From CBFHSF01 sp965658445 (GTDB lineage: Bacteria > Bacteroidota > Bacteroidia > Flavobacteriales > Schleiferiaceae), in contig CBFHSF010000012.1 in assembly GCA_965658445.1 (NCBI GenBank), positions 1-64,000 of the forward strand: DNA of 64,000 bases, given 5' to 3'. A program made the translations under genes and the position numbers. Below, one piece after another: positions 33,735-43,318 of the stretch. The number at the start of each line of letters is the position of its first letter. Position 1 is the stretch's first letter. The notes under the pieces are model-generated. The model searched no databases. It worked only from the letters and a program-made list of their open reading frames with translations, and was not told the origin of the DNA.

Positions 33735-34850
33735 TTACCTGTTACCTGATCCCTGATTCCCACTCACTCCCAAAATCTCCCTCAACTCCGCTCTTTTGAT
33801 TTTTCCGTTTTCCGTTCGTGGGATGGTCGAAATGGTTATGACTTTCTTGGGCTCTGAATACGGAGGATATTCCAAATTCTCTGGAATTTCTGGTTTTGAA
33901 CCGGATTCCAAAACCAAAACCACTTGACGGCCCCATTGGTTATGGGGAGCATCCGAAATGGCAAAGTTTCCGAGGATATGCGGGGCTAGAAGATTTTCTA
34001 CGGTTTCGGGTTGAATTTTCTTTCCGCCCGAGTTGATGGTGTTGTCGGAGCGGCCCTTCCAAATAAATCGATTGGGTGAGAGCAATTCCACCACGTCATG
34101 AGTGGGCAGCGATTCGATGCCAATATGTGGAGCTGAAATGATCAATTCGTCATGGTCTGTGGTTGAAAAGGAGACGCCGTCCACTGCCGAGTAGGCCTCC
34201 TCAGAAATTTTCTTGAGGGCAATGTGACTAATGGTCTCCGTCATCCCAAAGCTTTGATAAATCTCTGAATCGACTTCTTTCAATTTCAATAAATCTGAAT
34301 GAGAAAGTGGCGCGCCTCCCAATAAGACTTTTTTAATATTGGAAAGGGAATCCAATGATTCCATGGCTTGTGCGGGAACCATGGGGACAAAGTCAAAGCC
34401 TGCCGCTAGATCCTGGTTGAGGTTGAGTTTGGGTTCGGTGATGTGCAATTCCAAACCTCCCAAGAGGGCTCTAACGACCATCATTTGCGCTCCAATGTGC
34501 ATTAAGTCCATGCACAAAAGTGTTTTGTCTTTTGGCTTTAATTCGAAAAATGCCAAAGTCTTCTCAGCGCTTGTCATCATGAATTCCTTTTGAATCTCAA
34601 TTTTCTTGGGACTTCCCGTGCTGCCTGAAGTTTGCACTTCATGGCTTTGAGAATCAGAGGTCCATGAGTTTAAAAAGAGTCGAAATCGATGGATGAGTGC
34701 GACATTTGAATCTGCAGACAGAGATTGCTTCTCACCTTTGTAAACCAAGGAGAAGTCCGGATGGATATTTTTTCTAATATTGTTCAGCGATTCAGCCACT
34801 TTGGTATGGGGTTTGAGCCGTCCCGAAATTACAAAACACAAATCATCCAT
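33735..34850 (-). CDS. menE: o-succinylbenzoate-CoA ligase-like AMP-binding enzyme (MenE)
   Basis: 371 residues from the ATG at 34850. Signatures of the adenylate-forming family are the P-loop VQTSGSTGSPKKIEI, QSFGMTETISHIALK, FIWKGRSDNTINSGGKKIQP and the C-terminal catalytic Lys region IPRTENGKIKRAEL. It is shorter than typical acyl-CoA ligases, as MenE of Bacteroidota often is. MenE activates o-succinylbenzoate with CoA in menaquinone synthesis, fitting menC and menA nearby. The start is uncertain: the ATG overlaps the start of the divergent TonB receptor, and the core begins only at NIHPDFSLVY, so a later non-ATG start is possible. Confidence 0.85.
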   Translation of the reverse strand: MDDLCFVISGRLKPHTKVAESLNNIRKNIHPDFSLVYKGEKQSLSADSNVALIHRFRLFLNSWTSDSQSHEVQTSGSTGSPKKIEIQKEFMMTSAEKTLAFFELKPKDKTLLCMDLMHIGAQMMVVRALLGGLELHITEPKLNLNQDLAAGFDFVPMVPAQAMESLDSLSNIKKVLLGGAPLSHSDLLKLKEVDSEIYQSFGMTETISHIALKKISEEAYSAVDGVSFSTTDHDELIISAPHIGIESLPTHDVVELLSPNRFIWKGRSDNTINSGGKKIQPETVENLLAPHILGNFAISDAPHNQWGRQVVLVLESGSKPEIPENLEYPPYSEPKKVITISTIPRTENGKIKRAELREILGVSGNQGSGNR

Positions 34851-37233
34851 GAGAGGTTCTCTCTTTCTCTTTTTCTGGCTGCTATCTACCACATTAGCTG
34901 CTCAAGTTGCCAAGGTGGTGGATGCGAATACCAAGGACGCCATTGATATGGTGTACGTTTTTTCTTCGTCTCATTATGCATTGACCGATTTAAATGGTGA
35001 AGTCAGCCTTAGCTCCTTTGGTTCTGAAGAGGTTTTGGTTTTTCAGCACCCTGGATATAAGTCTTACAAAGCTTCCATGGAGGAGCTAAAAGCTCAAGAA
35101 TATTACATCCTTCTGGAGCCATCTGTGGTGAATATTAATGAAGTGGTGGTTTCTGTAAACCGCTTCGAAACCGAATCTGAAGACATTCCCAAAACGGTAG
35201 AATTGGTGACTAAGGGAACCATACGTTTTCAAAATCCGCAGACTTCCGCTGATGTATTGAACGTATCAAAAAGCGTTTTTATTCAAAAGTCTCAACAGGG
35301 AGGAGGTTCTCCCATGATTCGTGGTTTTTCCACCAACAGAGTACTTCTCGTCGTAGATGGGGTCCGAATGAACAATGCTATTTTCCGCGAAGGAAATCTT
35401 CAAAACGTAATTTCATTGGATGCTAATTCCCTTCAACAAACTGAAATTGTACTGGGTCCTGGTGCGGTGATTTACGGATCCGATGCCTTAGGAGGTGTTA
35501 TGAACTTTACTACGCTAAAGCCTACATATTCTGCGACTGAAGACGTTCAGTGGAACGTAAATGCGGTGACTAGATATTCTTCTGCTGCTCAGGAGAAAAT
35601 GGGGCATTTTGACCTCAATGTGGGAGGGCAAAAATGGGCATGGGTAGCCAGTGCGACCTACTCTGATTACGGAGATTTAAAAATGGGGTCCTTTGGACCT
35701 TCCTCTTACCGGAGACCTGAATACCAAGATCAAATCAACGGCATAGATACCGTCTTGGTAAATGATGACGATAGGGTTCAGAAATTTTCAGGCTACTCTC
35801 AACAAAACTATTTGAGTAAAATTGGCTATAGACCCAACTCCAACTGGGAGTTTACCTTAAGCGGTCAGTATTCCATCTCTAGCGATGTTCCTCGTTACGA
35901 TAGACTCTTACAATATCGCAACGGCAACCCGAGGTTTGGAGAATGGAATTACGGCCCTCAACAATGGGGAATGGCCCAGTTTCAGGCTAATCACTATTCA
36001 GCCTTTTGGTTTTACGACGCAGCTAAACTCAATGTCGCCTATCAAAATTATCAAGAGAGTCGACTTTCAAGAACATTTGGTTCACCCACTAGACGCGAGC
36101 AATATGAGGGGGTAGGCATGTTTTCTGCAAACCTTGATTTTGAGAAGCGACTTTCAGATGAGATTCAAATTTATTACGGACTCCAATCGGTGTTTAACAA
36201 TGTTTCTTCTGAAGCTCAGTTTACTGAAAATGGACAAGTGGTTCCAGGTGATCCAGGAACAAGATACCCCAATGGCTCAAGATGGAATACCCAAGGTGTT
36301 TACGTAGATGGCAAGTACGAATGGGCACCCGGTTGGATTTTGGATGGAGGCCTAAGATATACTTTGGTTCAGGCCACGGCTACTTTTGATGATAGATTCC
36401 CATTGGACGATCCCAAGCTCAACGAAACCTGGGGTGCGCTAAATGGAATGGCAGGACTGACTCGTGTTACGAATTCGGGATATCGATTTTTCTTGAATTT
36501 CTCCACGGGATTCCGAGCTCCCAATATTGATGATTTGGGCAAGGTGTTCGATTCAGAACCAGGGCAGGTTGTGGTTCCCAACCCAGATTTAAAGCCTGAG
36601 TATTTATACGGTTTGGAATTGGGAATGGACAAAAATTGGAACGATGTATTCTCTATTCAGGCCTCAGCTTTTTACACCTTCTTGGATGACATGATGGTGA
36701 GAAGACCCTTTGATGTTCCAGGAGTGGACAGTGTGTTGTACGATGGAGTTTGGAGTACACTTGACGCCATTCAAAATGCTGAATCCGCACAAATTTATGG
36801 GTTTAGTGTGGGAGCAAATTATCAGATTACCAATCAATGGTCGGCACGAGCTAAATACAACTACCAAACAGGGCGGACTGCCGACATTGAGAACTTACGT
36901 CATGTAGCCCCTTCATTTGGTTCTCTAGGTGTTCTCTTTTCTCGTGGATGGGTCAAGGCCGAAATGTACGCAGACTTTAACGGAAAACTCAACTTTGATC
37001 AATTGTCGCCCTCAGAAGTAGATAAGGCGTATTTGTATGCATCGGACGAGAACGGAAATCCGTACTCTCCCAACTGGTACACCTTAAACCTCAAAGCGTC
37101 CATAAAACTCAATCCCTACCTCACGGTTATGGGCGGAGTGGAAAATATTACCGACCAGTTGTATAGACCTTATTCTTCAGGGATTTCAGCGCCAGGAAGA
37201 AACTATTCGTTGTCCCTTCGCGCTACTTTGTAA
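34849..37233 (+). CDS. TonB-dependent receptor (hemoglobin/iron-source receptor-like)
   Basis: 794 residues from the ATG at 34849, which places the signal peptide (RGSLFLFFWLLSTTLAAQ) first. Then comes a carboxypeptidase-regulatory-like beta domain (AKVVDANTKDAIDMVYVFSS to about 100). The plug has MIRGFSTNRVLLVVDGVRMN and VLGPGAVIYGSDALGGVMNF. The barrel has many aromatic strands and ends NYSLSLRATL. The plug motif resembles receptors for heme proteins or transferrin, but the ligand is not known. It lies between the menE and menC genes, on the other strand; its promoter must lie within the menE coding sequence. Confidence 0.88.
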   Translation: MRGSLFLFFWLLSTTLAAQVAKVVDANTKDAIDMVYVFSSSHYALTDLNGEVSLSSFGSEEVLVFQHPGYKSYKASMEELKAQEYYILLEPSVVNINEVVVSVNRFETESEDIPKTVELVTKGTIRFQNPQTSADVLNVSKSVFIQKSQQGGGSPMIRGFSTNRVLLVVDGVRMNNAIFREGNLQNVISLDANSLQQTEIVLGPGAVIYGSDALGGVMNFTTLKPTYSATEDVQWNVNAVTRYSSAAQEKMGHFDLNVGGQKWAWVASATYSDYGDLKMGSFGPSSYRRPEYQDQINGIDTVLVNDDDRVQKFSGYSQQNYLSKIGYRPNSNWEFTLSGQYSISSDVPRYDRLLQYRNGNPRFGEWNYGPQQWGMAQFQANHYSAFWFYDAAKLNVAYQNYQESRLSRTFGSPTRREQYEGVGMFSANLDFEKRLSDEIQIYYGLQSVFNNVSSEAQFTENGQVVPGDPGTRYPNGSRWNTQGVYVDGKYEWAPGWILDGGLRYTLVQATATFDDRFPLDDPKLNETWGALNGMAGLTRVTNSGYRFFLNFSTGFRAPNIDDLGKVFDSEPGQVVVPNPDLKPEYLYGLELGMDKNWNDVFSIQASAFYTFLDDMMVRRPFDVPGVDSVLYDGVWSTLDAIQNAESAQIYGFSVGANYQITNQWSARAKYNYQTGRTADIENLRHVAPSFGSLGVLFSRGWVKAEMYADFNGKLNFDQLSPSEVDKAYLYASDENGNPYSPNWYTLNLKASIKLNPYLTVMGGVENITDQLYRPYSSGISAPGRNYSLSLRATL

Positions 37234-37265
37234 TTGAAAAATCTACTGTATTGAAAACTGACTTC

Positions 37266-38312
37266 TTAGCGATTGGTGAGGACTCCTAGGTCCCAGCCTT
37301 CGGCAGAGGAATGCCAAATCCCACCGTCTCTAACTTCCAATGGTGAGTGAATGTTATTGGTGTATAGCGATCCAGTCCCCAATCCGTGGTAAATGGGATT
37401 CCCCAGAGTATATGTCCATTGGGCAAGTGCATTCAAACCAATATTTGATTCCAAAGAAGAAGTAATCCACCAACCCATTCCGCGATCTTCGGCCATGTTA
37501 ATCCAATGCTGAGAGGCTTGAATTCCTCCTAAGAGGCTTGGCTTCAAAATAATGTGTTGCGGGAAAATGGTTTCGAGTAATTCTCTTTGGTGCTCCTCGT
37601 CATATATTCCGTGAAGTTCCTCGTCCAACGCAATGGGAGTAGGGGATTCTTCACAGAGTCTTGCCATTTCCTGCCACTGTCCTGGAGCAATGGGTTGCTC
37701 AATGGAGTGAATACCTAATTCGGCAAGCCTTTCAAGAATTTCTAAAGCGTCATGAGGATTGAAAGAACCGTTGGCATCCACGCGCAATTCCAGAGTCATG
37801 GGATCGTATTCTCGTCTAAGATCTGTGAGGATTTCCATTTCCCGCTCAATGCCAATGGCGCCGACCTTCATTTTTAAACACGTAAAACCCTCTTCTAGGC
37901 GAGCCTCAATTTGCTTTTTCATAAATTGGGCATCGCCCATCCAAATCAATCCATTGATGCGTTGGCCCACCTCACCACGAGTCCATGCGGAGGGGAATAG
38001 TATTTTTTCACCACCTGCCGCCAAATCCATGTAGGCCTGTTCCAATGCAAATCGGATGCTGGGAAATTCGGTTAATTCTGCCAACAATTCACTGGGCTGC
38101 ATAGAAATATTATCACAGGTCCACTGCAGTTTTTGTGTGTATTCGGGCACGTCATCGGGGCTCAAATCCTTCAGCAATCCACACTCCCCAATCCCTTGAA
38201 TACCATCGTGCTCGATGATAATGTAATACGCCATTTTTTGAGTTAACACTCCACGCGAAGTTCCCGCTGGATTCTTGAATTGAAGTAAATGTGTGGTGAA
38301 AAATGCTTTCAT
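37266..38312 (-). CDS. menC: o-succinylbenzoate synthase (MenC), enolase superfamily
   Basis: 348 residues from the ATG at 38312 (MKAFF), which leaves a 14-bp gap to menA. An upstream in-frame start would overlap menA. Enolase-superfamily residues are visible: FTCLKMKVGA (catalytic Lys pair), LRVDANGSFNPHDAL (Asp), IEQPIAPGQW (Glu), IALDEEL (Asp) and HIILKPSLLGG (Lys). It dehydrates SHCHC to o-succinylbenzoate in menaquinone synthesis, just before MenE. Confidence 0.92.
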   Translation of the reverse strand: MKAFFTTHLLQFKNPAGTSRGVLTQKMAYYIIIEHDGIQGIGECGLLKDLSPDDVPEYTQKLQWTCDNISMQPSELLAELTEFPSIRFALEQAYMDLAAGGEKILFPSAWTRGEVGQRINGLIWMGDAQFMKKQIEARLEEGFTCLKMKVGAIGIEREMEILTDLRREYDPMTLELRVDANGSFNPHDALEILERLAELGIHSIEQPIAPGQWQEMARLCEESPTPIALDEELHGIYDEEHQRELLETIFPQHIILKPSLLGGIQASQHWINMAEDRGMGWWITSSLESNIGLNALAQWTYTLGNPIYHGLGTGSLYTNNIHSPLEVRDGGIWHSSAEGWDLGVLTNR

Positions 38313-38326
38313 GAAGTAATTATTAC

Positions 38327-39238
38327 TTATCCAATCCACGCCCCAATTCCCATCAAAAGTGAGAAGATTAGGGTGCCAATGGCCAGAGGTTTTAAAAGAG
38401 TGTCGATTTTTTCAGGTTCATTGGTTTTCAAAAGAGCTGTAGTAGTGCGCACAACAATAGGTAATGCCAAAATCCACAGGTATCCTTTCCAACCTGCCTC
38501 TGTAGAAAGACTGAATATTAGTGAACAAACCAAAGTGGCAGTCATCAAAAATAGGTGATATACCTTGGCAGGCCCTCTTCCAATTCTTGCGGGAATGGAC
38601 ATTTTGCCGTGTTCTACGTCCGTTTCAATGTCTCGGATGTTGTTGAGATTAAGCACTCCAACTGCCAAAAATCCAACGGCCAATGCAGGCCAAATAACCA
38701 CGAGGTCAATGGATTGAGCTTGTAAGAAATACGAGCCCAAAACGCCTGTAAATCCAAAAAACAGTAGGACAAATAAATCCCCAAATCCTGCATATCCATA
38801 GGCTTTGTCTCCCATGGTGTAAGACATGGCAGACCAAATGGCCAATAGACCCAATGCAATAAAAAATGCCGTAAAACCCCAATGCAATTCAGAGGTTCCC
38901 AATATGGATAAGGCGGTTCCCGACAAAAAGCTCAAAACGCCAAAAACGCGAACTGCAGATTTCATTTGATCAATGGAAATGCTACCCGAAGCAATGGCTC
39001 GCGATTCACCTTTTCTATTGGCATCTGTGCCTTTGAGGCCATCTCCTAAGTCATTGGAGAAATTGGAGAGGACTTGATAAAACAAAGTAGTCAGCAAACA
39101 AAGTAGGGTAATTCTCCAAGAAAAATAGCCTTCAGAACCCGCTAAAAAGCTTCCCAAAAGGATACAAGAAAAAGCCAAAGGGAGGGTCCTCAGCCGAGCG
39201 GCTTTCACCCATGTCCGAAAGGTTGGAGCGTGTTGCAT
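38327..39238 (-). CDS. menA: 1,4-dihydroxy-2-naphthoate polyprenyltransferase (MenA)
   Basis: 303 residues with eight to nine membrane helices. Prenyl-diphosphate sites are NFSNDLGDGLKGTDANRKGE (about 61-80) and LNLNNIRDIETDVEHGK (about 195-211). It attaches the polyprenyl tail to 1,4-dihydroxy-2-naphthoate, the membrane step of menaquinone synthesis. First gene of the leftward menA-menC pair. Confidence 0.92.
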   Translation of the reverse strand: MQHAPTFRTWVKAARLRTLPLAFSCILLGSFLAGSEGYFSWRITLLCLLTTLFYQVLSNFSNDLGDGLKGTDANRKGESRAIASGSISIDQMKSAVRVFGVLSFLSGTALSILGTSELHWGFTAFFIALGLLAIWSAMSYTMGDKAYGYAGFGDLFVLLFFGFTGVLGSYFLQAQSIDLVVIWPALAVGFLAVGVLNLNNIRDIETDVEHGKMSIPARIGRGPAKVYHLFLMTATLVCSLIFSLSTEAGWKGYLWILALPIVVRTTTALLKTNEPEKIDTLLKPLAIGTLIFSLLMGIGAWIG

Positions 39239-39358
39239 GACTACAAAAGTAACTAATATGAAAGCCTTTTGAAATCAATTTGACGAAATAAAGCGTTATA
39301 CTATTCAATTATTATTGTAACTTTTATATTGGTAACCATATTACACTAACCACTTTTA

Positions 39359-41632
39359 ATGAACAGTACTTCAGTCCAAGACTTACAAGATAAGTTCTTT
39401 GAACTCATTCAGTCCGATGGGGGCGTAGTTGATATGATTCAATCTATGTCTGCAGAGGGCGTATGGTTTTGGGAAACTTCCGCCCCTTCAAAAGTTTGGA
39501 TAAACGACACCTTCTGGAAAACGCTGGAATTTCCATGTGATGAGATTAGTGATTGGAAGGACGTGATTCATCTGAATGACCTTACCAAGGCCTCCTCCAT
39601 GCTTTCTCTTGTCGGGAAGCCAGAGGACCAATGGTCCTATTCTACCACTTTGCGATTTATTGGCCATAAAGGGAATACATTCCACCTCCGCTTTCGAGTG
39701 ATGGAGGTGAAAAAAGGTGAGTACTCAACGGTTTTGGCAACCATTGCAGACGTTACTGAGTTGCTTCACGCCCAAGAGGTTCAAAGAAAAAGTAGTAAAG
39801 TCAGTAAGATTGGATTTTGGGAGGTTGATCTGGTCTACGGAACAGTCCCTCTTTGGAGTCATATAACCCATGAAATTCACGAGGTACCCCCAGGTTATGT
39901 TCCAAAACTCGATACGGCCATAAAATTTTACAAAGAAGGTGAGCACAGAGAGCGAATCACAGAACTCTTTAATCGTGCGATAGAAAAAGGTGTGCCCTTT
40001 GACGAAGAATTTATAATTGTTACCCATAAGGGCAATGAGAAGTGGGTTCGATCCATTGGAACTCCAGAGTTTTTGGACGGTAAATGTGTCCGTGTTTATG
40101 GGACTTTTCAGGATATTCAGGAAAAGAAAGAGCAAACCGAGGAGTTAGAGAGCCAAAGGAACTTTTTGGATGACATTATTGAAAACCTTCAAGAAGGGTT
40201 TATTCTCATAGATTCTAACGTGAGGATTACAAGAGTGAATGAGGCTTTTCAGGAGATTACAGGGTTTTCTGAAGAAGAACTCTTTTCACAAGAATATCCT
40301 TATGACTTTGTAGAAGAGGGGCGCGATGTAGATTTAAGAGCGTTTTCTTCGAAACTCTTTCAGAGTAACGAAAAGCCCTCTTTTGAAACAAAGTTTAGGC
40401 GCAAAGACGGCACCATAATACCCATTCGGGTTTCTCCCTCAGTGGTGGTCAATTCTGCGGGAGAATTGACCGGACTTTATTCAACGGTTAAAGACATATC
40501 CCAAGAAATAGCGGATAAGCAAAAGATCCAAGACTCCTTGTCCAAGCTTCAATCCATTTCAAGTGCCACTACGCAGGTGAGCATTATCGGTACGGATTCT
40601 GACGGGAAGATTACTTCGTTTAATAAAGGAGCGGTCAACCTTTTGGGGTATGCAGCCGCAGATATGATTGGGGAGCGTATTGTAAAAATTCATTTGAATT
40701 CTGAGATTTCTAAGACGGAAGGAGTGGATCCTGACTATACGCCCTTTAAAGAATTAACGGTTTTAGACTCGGAGGGTAAGCATGCGACCAAAGAATGGAA
40801 TTATGTCCGCAAGGACGGTTCAGTATTCCCCGTTCAGTTGTCCATTACTCCGTTAATTGATGATGCTGGGGACCAAATAGGTTTTCTCTTTATGGGATCG
40901 GATATTTCCAATCTCAAAAAAGTAAAAAGGGAAATTCAGGACCTATTAGGGGTTACCAAAGATCAGAATGAGCGTTTGCTCAACTTTGCTCATATCGTCT
41001 CTCATAACTTGCGCTCTCATTCCTCCAATTTCCGATTGATTTTGGATTTAATGACCATGGATTCTCCACAACTAATGCAAGACGAGTTGTTTGAGAAATT
41101 AATGGAGGCTTCTGATAATTTGAAGGAAACCATTGCTCACTTGAACGAGGTTGTTATTATGAATACCTCTACGGAGGACAACCTTAAGAACCTTTCCGTT
41201 GTTGAGAGTTTAGAAAGAGCCTTGAAAAATGTAGAGGGTTACGCCAAGGAGAATGAAGTGCAAATTCAAACAGAGGTGCCTAAAGACCTCACAGTCTATG
41301 GAATTGCCGCCTATTTAGATAGTGTTATCCTCAATTTGATATCCAATGCCATTAAATACTCTTCGCCTTCTAGAAAATCAAAGATTTGGGTAAAGGCCAA
41401 AAAAGTAGATTGCGGAGTTGAAATTTCTGTATCAGATAATGGGGTAGGAATTGATTTAGTTCGTCACGGCTCAAAAATATTCGGAATGTACAAGACTTTC
41501 CACGGCAACAAAGACGCCAGGGGAGTAGGCTTGTTCATTACAAAAAACCAAGTGGAAGCCATGGGGGGGAAAATTTCTGTAAAGAGTGAACCCAACATAG
41601 GCTCAACGTTTAAAGTATTGCTGAATGGATAA
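39359..41632 (+). CDS. Soluble histidine kinase with four PAS domains
   Basis: 757 residues, no membrane helix. Four PAS units can be read: about 30-140, 145-262, 270-395 (EGFILIDSNVRITRVNEAFQ) and 400-520 (VSIIGTDSDGKITSFNKGAV), several ending in PAC-like 'GTFQDIQEKK' segments. The kinase core has the H-box LLNFAHIVSHNLRSHSSNFR (His about 547), N-box LNLISNAIKYSS, G1 VSDNGVGID and G2 ARGVGLFIT. It probably senses a cytoplasmic signal such as redox, oxygen or a ligand. It overlaps the next gene, a response regulator, by 8 bp. Confidence 0.9.
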   Translation: MNSTSVQDLQDKFFELIQSDGGVVDMIQSMSAEGVWFWETSAPSKVWINDTFWKTLEFPCDEISDWKDVIHLNDLTKASSMLSLVGKPEDQWSYSTTLRFIGHKGNTFHLRFRVMEVKKGEYSTVLATIADVTELLHAQEVQRKSSKVSKIGFWEVDLVYGTVPLWSHITHEIHEVPPGYVPKLDTAIKFYKEGEHRERITELFNRAIEKGVPFDEEFIIVTHKGNEKWVRSIGTPEFLDGKCVRVYGTFQDIQEKKEQTEELESQRNFLDDIIENLQEGFILIDSNVRITRVNEAFQEITGFSEEELFSQEYPYDFVEEGRDVDLRAFSSKLFQSNEKPSFETKFRRKDGTIIPIRVSPSVVVNSAGELTGLYSTVKDISQEIADKQKIQDSLSKLQSISSATTQVSIIGTDSDGKITSFNKGAVNLLGYAAADMIGERIVKIHLNSEISKTEGVDPDYTPFKELTVLDSEGKHATKEWNYVRKDGSVFPVQLSITPLIDDAGDQIGFLFMGSDISNLKKVKREIQDLLGVTKDQNERLLNFAHIVSHNLRSHSSNFRLILDLMTMDSPQLMQDELFEKLMEASDNLKETIAHLNEVVIMNTSTEDNLKNLSVVESLERALKNVEGYAKENEVQIQTEVPKDLTVYGIAAYLDSVILNLISNAIKYSSPSRKSKIWVKAKKVDCGVEISVSDNGVGIDLVRHGSKIFGMYKTFHGNKDARGVGLFITKNQVEAMGGKISVKSEPNIGSTFKVLLNG

Positions 41633-42020
41633 TCTCTCCAAGATTTGGATTATTGACGATGACGACATTTTTACTTTTGGAGCCAAGAGAATGTTCTCTA
41701 AATCCAATGCAAACATTCAAGTGGATTCTTTCCATAGTGCTGAGGAGGCCATTGAGAAATTAGAATCCGGAAATCAAGACCCTGAATTGATATTCTTGGA
41801 CATCAACATGCCCATTATGGATGGCTGGGAGTTTTTAGACGCCTACGCTGAATTGGGACCGAGAAATCACATCAAGATCATCATGACTTCTTCCTCCATT
41901 GATCCAGAAGATCTCAAGAGAATAGAAGGACACGCATTGATTCATAGGTACTTGCAAAAACCAATCTCCATAGAGGGTATTCAAAATGCCATTAATGAAA
42001 TTAGGGGTTCCAAGTCTTAG
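41625..42020 (+). CDS. Single-domain response regulator (CheY-like)
   Basis: 131 residues, receiver domain only. Acidic cluster IWIIDDDDIF, phospho-acceptor Asp in LIFLDINMPIMDGWEF, Ser/Thr in IIMTSSS and Lys in YLQKPIS are all present. There is no output domain, so it would act by protein contact or phosphorelay. It is coupled to the PAS kinase and is likely its partner. Confidence 0.92.
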   Translation: MDNLSKIWIIDDDDIFTFGAKRMFSKSNANIQVDSFHSAEEAIEKLESGNQDPELIFLDINMPIMDGWEFLDAYAELGPRNHIKIIMTSSSIDPEDLKRIEGHALIHRYLQKPISIEGIQNAINEIRGSKS

Positions 42021-42064
42021 ACGAGCCTCCCTTAGAAAAATTACCACTGTTTAAGAAAAAGCAA

Positions 42065-42122
42065 TCTGTAAGTCTTCAACATAAGTTGGACTAAAGTTAT
42101 TATTTTTAAATGGAGACTTACA
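42065..42122. repeat. 10-bp inverted repeat upstream of the WYL regulator
   Basis: CTGTAAGTCT (42065-42074) and AGACTTACAG (42113-42122) are perfect complements across a 38-bp A/T-rich spacer. They lie in the 290-bp gap between the response regulator and the WYL gene, about 190 bp before the latter. They could be an operator pair or a weak terminator; no T-run follows. I see no gene in the rest of the gap. Confidence 0.35.
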
Positions 42123-42310
42123 GTTATGTCTTCGATTCTCATTGGAGTTTAAGAGCTTTTAGAACGTATTCTCAAAACGTAAACTCAACGTTTTCTACTT
42201 CGTAATTCTCTCAGACCTATGCACGATGGGGAGGAGGTTCGGGGTGAGGTTCACATGGTAAAAGTTCCCCACCTTCTGCAGGGGATAGGCTGATTTTGTA
42301 TCTTTCCCCT

Positions 42311-43207
42311 GTGAGTCAAGTAAGCAAAATTGTGACCCTCGGTCGCATGGTAGAAAAATTGAAAATCCTAGGGCACGCCACTAAGGATGACTTAATGGAG
42401 GCCTATGGAGACGACCAAATCCAAGTCAGCGAAAGGACCTTTCAGCGCGATTTAAAAAAGCTCCGTGAGGAATTCTATATCGAGGTTTCTTATGATAGAG
42501 GTCGCAATGATTATTTCATTGAGGAAGACTCATATTCGTACATAGATACCCTTCTTCAATTTTCTAGCATCGTTCAGACCTCTCAAATTATGGAGCAGTT
42601 GGCGAGTTCTGGGGATTCTCAAGTGGAGTCCATGGATGTCTCTGAATATGGTGATCCTGTTGGGTCGGTTTGGTTAGAGCCCATTCTCAAAGCCATACAG
42701 CAAAAAGTGGTTTTACAACTCACGTATCACCCCTTTGGTAAGCCATCTAAAGAGTATTTTCTCAGTCCTTGGCTCATCAAATTCAACAAGGGTCGCTGGT
42801 ATGTTTTTGGCCGTGTGGCCGAAGTAGGAGAAAGGGTGTTTGCCTTGGATAGGTTGGAAAATGTTTCATCTGTGGATTATTCTTTCGAAATGCCACCTGT
42901 TGATCCCAAGTCCTTTTTTAAAAATACATTGGGTGTGTTTTACTCTGGCGAGCCCACGGACATTCATATTCGTTTTGCTGCTCATGCCGTTCCCTATCAG
43001 AAAACACTTCCTCTGCACAAAAGTCAATACGTGGTAAAGGAACACGACAATGGCGAGGTGACCTTTGGATATACCCTTCAAATTGACAGAGACTTATTGA
43101 ATTCCCTTATGTCTTGGGCGGGGGAATTTTGGGTTGAAAAACCTGAAGATCTGAGAGTTCAACTGCAAAATCGCGCCGACGATTTACTAAAGAATTTAAA
43201 AAAATAA
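42311..43207 (+). CDS. WYL-domain transcriptional regulator
   Basis: 298 residues from the GTG at 42311; an ATG at 42347 would cut into the DNA-binding helix. The N-terminal helix-turn-helix contains KILGHATKDDLMEAYGDDQI and VSERTFQRDLKKLREEF. The WYL part has LTYHPFGKPSKEYFLSPWLI, KFNKGRWYVFGRV and FALDRLENV, and a C-terminal extension with FGYTLQIDRDLLNSLMSWAG. WYL proteins bind nucleic-acid or nucleotide ligands and regulate transcription, sometimes of defence genes; no defence genes are adjacent here. Confidence 0.82.
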   Translation: MSQVSKIVTLGRMVEKLKILGHATKDDLMEAYGDDQIQVSERTFQRDLKKLREEFYIEVSYDRGRNDYFIEEDSYSYIDTLLQFSSIVQTSQIMEQLASSGDSQVESMDVSEYGDPVGSVWLEPILKAIQQKVVLQLTYHPFGKPSKEYFLSPWLIKFNKGRWYVFGRVAEVGERVFALDRLENVSSVDYSFEMPPVDPKSFFKNTLGVFYSGEPTDIHIRFAAHAVPYQKTLPLHKSQYVVKEHDNGEVTFGYTLQIDRDLLNSLMSWAGEFWVEKPEDLRVQLQNRADDLLKNLKK

Positions 43208-43275
43208 CCTTCTTTTTTCACCTTTCCTTTTCATCATTCTTTCTCACACCGACATCCTTTGGCGGTTTGCCCCCA

Positions 43276-43283
43276 TACCTTTG
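43276..43283 (+). promoter_or_regulatory. TAnnTTTG promoter element for the 124-residue protein gene
   Basis: TACCTTTG fits the consensus and lies 35 bases before the ATG at 43319. Confidence 0.5.
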
Positions 43284-43318
43284 AATTGTAATTAGGAAAC
43301 AACTTAAAATCAAAGGTT

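Noticed and set aside
33735..34892. Longer MenE start at 34892
   Set aside because: It would add a basic stretch inside the divergent receptor's signal peptide region and does not resemble MenE N-termini.
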